A stretch of DNA of 14,052 nucleotides, from the NCBI GenBank assembly GCA_016872875.1, contig VGYW01000217.1, positions 1 to 14,052 on the forward strand, in the 5' to 3' direction. Within the stretch, counting starts at the first letter, position 1; the number at the start of each line of letters is the position of its first letter. The notes below the pieces were generated by a model. The model was not told where the DNA came from and ran no database searches. It saw only the letters and a program-made list of their open reading frames with translations. This DNA is from Planctomycetota bacterium. Lineage in GTDB: Bacteria; Planctomycetota; PUPC01; DSUN01. The position numbers and the translations under genes were made by a program. Below, in pieces: positions 12,282-14,052 of the stretch.

Positions 12282-13367
12282 TCACGCCTTTGCTGCGGCC
12301 TCCTTGGGGGCAGGGGCTGGATGGGGCCGCTTCGCGTAGTCGGCCTCGGCGGGCTCGGGCACCACGCGGAGGAGCTCCTTGATGATGTCCTCCGTGCCCA
12401 CCCCCTCGGCGTCGGCGTTGAAGTTCGTGAATATCCTGTGGCGCATGACGGGGATGGCGAGCGCGCGGATGTCGCTGCACGAGACGTTGTAGCGTCCGCC
12501 GATGATGGCGCGGGCCTTCGCGCCCAGGACGAGGTACTGGCAGGCGCGCGGGCCGGCGCCCCAGGAGAGCCAGTCCTTCACGAACTGTGGCGCCGTGGGG
12601 TCCTTCGGCCGCGATGCGCGGGCCAGGTTCACCGCGTAGTCCACCACGTGGTCGGAGACGGGGACGCGGCGGACGATCTTCTGGATGGCCAGGATGTCGC
12701 TGCCGCGCAGGACGGGGGAGAGCTCGGCCTCGGTGTCGTAGGTGGTGGTCTTGACGATCTCCCGCTCCTCGTCGCGGGTCGGGTAGTCGATGATGACGTT
12801 GAACATGAAGCGGTCGAGCTGGGCCTCGGGCAGGGGGTAGGTGCCCTCTTGCTCGATGGGGTTCTGGGTGGCGAGGACGAAGAAGGGGGGTTCGAGGTCG
12901 TAGGTCACGCCGGCGCAAGTGACCTGGTGCTCCTGCATGGATTGGAGGAGCGCGGCCTGGGTCTTCGGCGGCGTGCGGTTGATCTCGTCGGCCAGGATGA
13001 TGTTGGCGAAGACCGGGCCTTTGACGAAGCGGAAGGAACGCTTGCCGGTGGCGTGGTCCTCCTCGATGATCTCGGTGCCCGTGATGTCGGAGGGCATGAG
13101 GTCGGGGGTGAACTGGATGCGGTTGAACTTGAGCTTGAGCACGCGGGCCAGGGTGCTGATCATGAGGGTCTTGGCGAGGCCGGGCACGCCGATCATGAGG
13201 CAGTGTCCGCGCGCGAAGAGGCAGCCGAGCAGGTGCTCGATGACCTGGTCCTGGCCCACGATGATCTTGTGGATTTCGCGGAGGAGGATGTCGCGGGCTT
13301 TGCCGAGCTTTTCGACGGCCTCGATATCCTCGGCCCTGCGTTCGCCGACGGCGGCCTGCTGGTCCAC
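12282..13367 (-). CDS. MoxR-family AAA+ ATPase
   Basis: 361 aa from a GTG with GGAG eight bases upstream; the open frame extends further but only through a hairpin repeat. Walker A is GVPGLAKT (60-67). Walker B is 'IILADEINR' with Asp127-Glu128. The MoxR hallmark 'VLATQNPIEQEGTYPLPEAQ' followed by LDRF is present, as are 'HKIIVGQDQVIEHLL' and 'PDLMPSDITG'. The C-terminal lid domain reaches 'NADAEGVGTEDIIKELL', then a Pro/Ala-rich tail. MoxR ATPases act as cytoplasmic chaperones that help assemble or activate partner complexes, often with DUF58 and von Willebrand A-domain proteins encoded next to them. None follows here; the next gene is the tRNA-binding domain, so the usual partners are missing from the window. 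Confidence 0.93.
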   Translation of the reverse strand: MDQQAAVGERRAEDIEAVEKLGKARDILLREIHKIIVGQDQVIEHLLGCLFARGHCLMIGVPGLAKTLMISTLARVLKLKFNRIQFTPDLMPSDITGTEIIEEDHATGKRSFRFVKGPVFANIILADEINRTPPKTQAALLQSMQEHQVTCAGVTYDLEPPFFVLATQNPIEQEGTYPLPEAQLDRFMFNVIIDYPTRDEEREIVKTTTYDTEAELSPVLRGSDILAIQKIVRRVPVSDHVVDYAVNLARASRPKDPTAPQFVKDWLSWGAGPRACQYLVLGAKARAIIGGRYNVSCSDIRALAIPVMRHRIFTNFNADAEGVGTEDIIKELLRVVPEPAEADYAKRPHPAPAPKEAAAKA

Positions 13368-13394
13368 GGGAGTTTCTCCGGGCGGCAAGTGAGG

Positions 13395-13555
13395 AAAATC
13401 CGAAATCCCAAATCCGAAATCCGAAGGAATCCCAAAGCTCAAATCACGAATTCTCAAAACCCAACCCAGGAAACTTCGCGCGACGTGTTGCTCTTTTTTT
13501 GACCGTTGGGATTTCGGATTTCTGGTTTCTTTCGGATTTCGTGCTTCGGATTTCG
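13395..13555. repeat. AAATCCG / GGATTTC composite hairpin between rpmB and moxR
   Basis: The left part (13395-13433) iterates ATCCGAA-type heptamers; the right part (13508-13555) iterates GGATTTC in the opposite sense. The 75 bases between are AT-richer, with a run of seven T at 13493-13499. It fills most of the 230-bp gap between the rpmB stop codon and the moxR start, and ends 27 bp before the moxR GTG. It is the same family as the element inserted in the mttB-like gene, but in degenerate, spread-out form. Confidence 0.85.
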
Positions 13556-13560
13556 AGTTT

Positions 13561-13597
13561 CCCGCGTTCCTCGCCAGTCCCTGGCGAGGAGCGCGGG
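13561..13597 (-). terminator. Strong stem-loop directly after rpmB
   Basis: CCCGCGTTCCTCGCCAG and CTGGCGAGGAGCGCGGG form a 17-bp stem with one imperfect pair and a 3-base loop, starting at the base next to the rpmB stop codon. On the rpmB transcript no U-run follows directly, so it may be a 3'-end stabiliser or an atypical terminator. Confidence 0.45.
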
Positions 13598-13828
13598 TCA
13601 GGGCGCCTTGCGTATCCGGCCGGAGCGGATGCAGGCGGTGCATACGCGCGCTCGGCGCACGCGCCCGGCCTCGACGACCCGCACCCGCTGAAGGTTTGGC
13701 CGGAACACGCGGCGGGTGATGCCGGTGGTCTTCAGGCCGATGCCGCCCTTGCTCTTCGGCAGGCCGCGGCGCGCGATCATGCGCCCGAACGCCACGCGCT
13801 TCCCACAAAGCTCGCAGACTCTCGACAT
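13598..13828 (-). CDS. rpmB: Large-subunit ribosomal protein bL28
   Basis: 76 aa from the ATG at 13828, with AGGA five bases upstream. An in-frame extension upstream runs through the promoter and is not used. It has the L28 pattern 'SRVCELCGKR', then 'ITRRVFRPNLQRVRV' and 'VCTACIRSGRI'. The Cys5-x2-Cys8 and Cys63-x2-Cys66 pairs make this the zinc-binding form. It is part of the 50S subunit. It stands alone with its own promoter and a strong hairpin at its end, and is separated from moxR by the AAATCCG repeat. Confidence 0.96.
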   Translation of the reverse strand: MSRVCELCGKRVAFGRMIARRGLPKSKGGIGLKTTGITRRVFRPNLQRVRVVEAGRVRRARVCTACIRSGRIRKAP

Positions 13829-13865
13829 GCTCTTCCTCTCTCCTGGGGCCTTAAGGTAGATCAGT

Positions 13866-13894
13866 AGTATACTGATACTGCCCCAGCGATTCAA
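13866..13894 (-). promoter_or_regulatory. rpmB promoter
   Basis: On the minus strand, TTGAAT (13894-13889) and TATACT (13871-13866) with an exact 17-bp spacer. Transcription from near 13859 gives a leader of about 30 nt to the rpmB ATG. The -10 lies in the palindrome AGTATACT. Confidence 0.65.
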
Positions 13895-13967
13895 ATCCCG
13901 TTGGTGGGCGCGTGAGAGATGCCGACTAAATAGGTATTCACGATTTCGACTCGATGTAAGTCAAGTA

Positions 13968-13997
13968 TTGACAAGGGGTTGTGTAATCATATAGAAT
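13968..13997 (+). promoter_or_regulatory. Divergent plus-strand promoter near the window end
   Basis: TTGACA (13968-13973) with TATAGA at 13990 (16-bp spacer) or TAGAAT at 13992 (18-bp spacer), in a locally AT-rich stretch. The transcript would begin around 14002-14006, at or a few bases before an ATG (14006) and at the foot of a hairpin. It diverges from the rpmB promoter. Confidence 0.6.
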
Positions 13998-13998
13998 A

Positions 13999-14044
13999 GG
14001 CCCCCATGAGTGGTATTGGGTACGTTTCCATACTCACGGGGGCC
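13999..14044 (+). other. Hairpin at the 5' end of the divergent transcript
   Basis: GGCCCCC-A-TGAGT (13999-14011) pairs with ACTCA-C-GGGGGCC (14032-14044), 12 of 13 positions, with a 20-base loop. It sits exactly where the divergent transcript would start, so it could be a structured 5' end or part of a small RNA. It overlaps a possible ORF. Confidence 0.45.
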
Positions 14045-14052
14045 ATGGAAAT
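14006..14052 (+). CDS. Possible leaderless ORF start (partial, runs off the window)
   Basis: Fifteen codons are visible (MSGIGYVSILTGAME) with no stop codon before the edge. There is no Shine-Dalgarno and the promoter leaves almost no leader, so initiation would be leaderless. An in-frame second ATG lies at 14045. The length is too short to judge coding potential. Confidence 0.25.
   Translation, partial: MSGIGYVSILTGAME

Noticed and set aside
12228..13502. A 424-codon plus-strand frame opposite moxR
   Set aside because: Low-complexity Gly/Val/Asp-rich shadow of the MoxR gene.
13368..13808. N-terminal extension of MoxR through the gap and over rpmB
   Set aside because: The frame continues only through the AAATCCG repeat and an rpmB shadow; a GTG with a ribosome-binding site at 13367 gives the family-like start.

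Overview
The window looks like part of a GC-rich chromosome from an uncultured planctomycete-type bacterium (Planctomycetota or a close relative). This is inferred from the mixture of a cobalamin-methyltransferase-type gene (MttB family), a uroporphyrinogen-decarboxylase-fold gene of the 'YGCCE' kind, a MoxR ATPase, and many short-phrase hairpin repeats between genes. I have seen such repeats recurrently in assemblies from that part of the tree. No rRNA, CRISPR array, transposase or integrase is visible.

Layout. 1-995 (minus strand): the first 72 codons of a Mur ligase, overlapped (ATGA) by a DUF1016/YhcG-type gene that seems to have lost its nuclease core. Two good sigma-70-type promoters diverge at 1042-1116. 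1318-6161 (plus strand): an MttB-family methyltransferase, tRNA-Leu(UAA), a small membrane-anchored protein, an iron-type alcohol dehydrogenase and a URO-D-fold protein. 6162-8238: a cassette of visibly lower GC with three tightly packed minus-strand genes of unknown function. It is followed by a second, truncated copy of the last 499 bp of the URO-D gene (8239-8737). 8728-12147 (minus strand): an overlapping gene string, which in transcription order is a MetRS-type tRNA-binding domain, a small acidic protein, trpB, trpA and a membrane-anchored lytic transglycosylase. 12282-13367: MoxR ATPase. 13598-13828: rpmB (L28) with its own promoter. The window ends in a divergent promoter and the start of a hairpin or leaderless ORF.

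How the genes relate. MttB-type and URO-D-type proteins are the two kinds of methyltransferase used in corrinoid-dependent demethylation of methylamines or betaines, and alcohol dehydrogenases sometimes accompany them. The corrinoid protein and its activase are not in the window, so a pathway is suggested rather than shown. trpB and trpA together make tryptophan synthase.

The most notable features are these. (1) At least seven families of hairpin repeats made from iterated short phrases lie mostly just 5' of gene starts. One is shared, in the same orientation and at nearly the same distance, by two unrelated genes. (2) One such repeat sits in frame inside the mttB-like gene, one forms the N-terminus of the transglycosylase, and one supplies the trpB stop codon. 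(3) The three-gene cassette is flanked by a complete and a truncated copy of one gene, the pattern expected of single-crossover integration. That cassette is the best candidate for an undescribed system, though nothing in the sequence reveals what it does.
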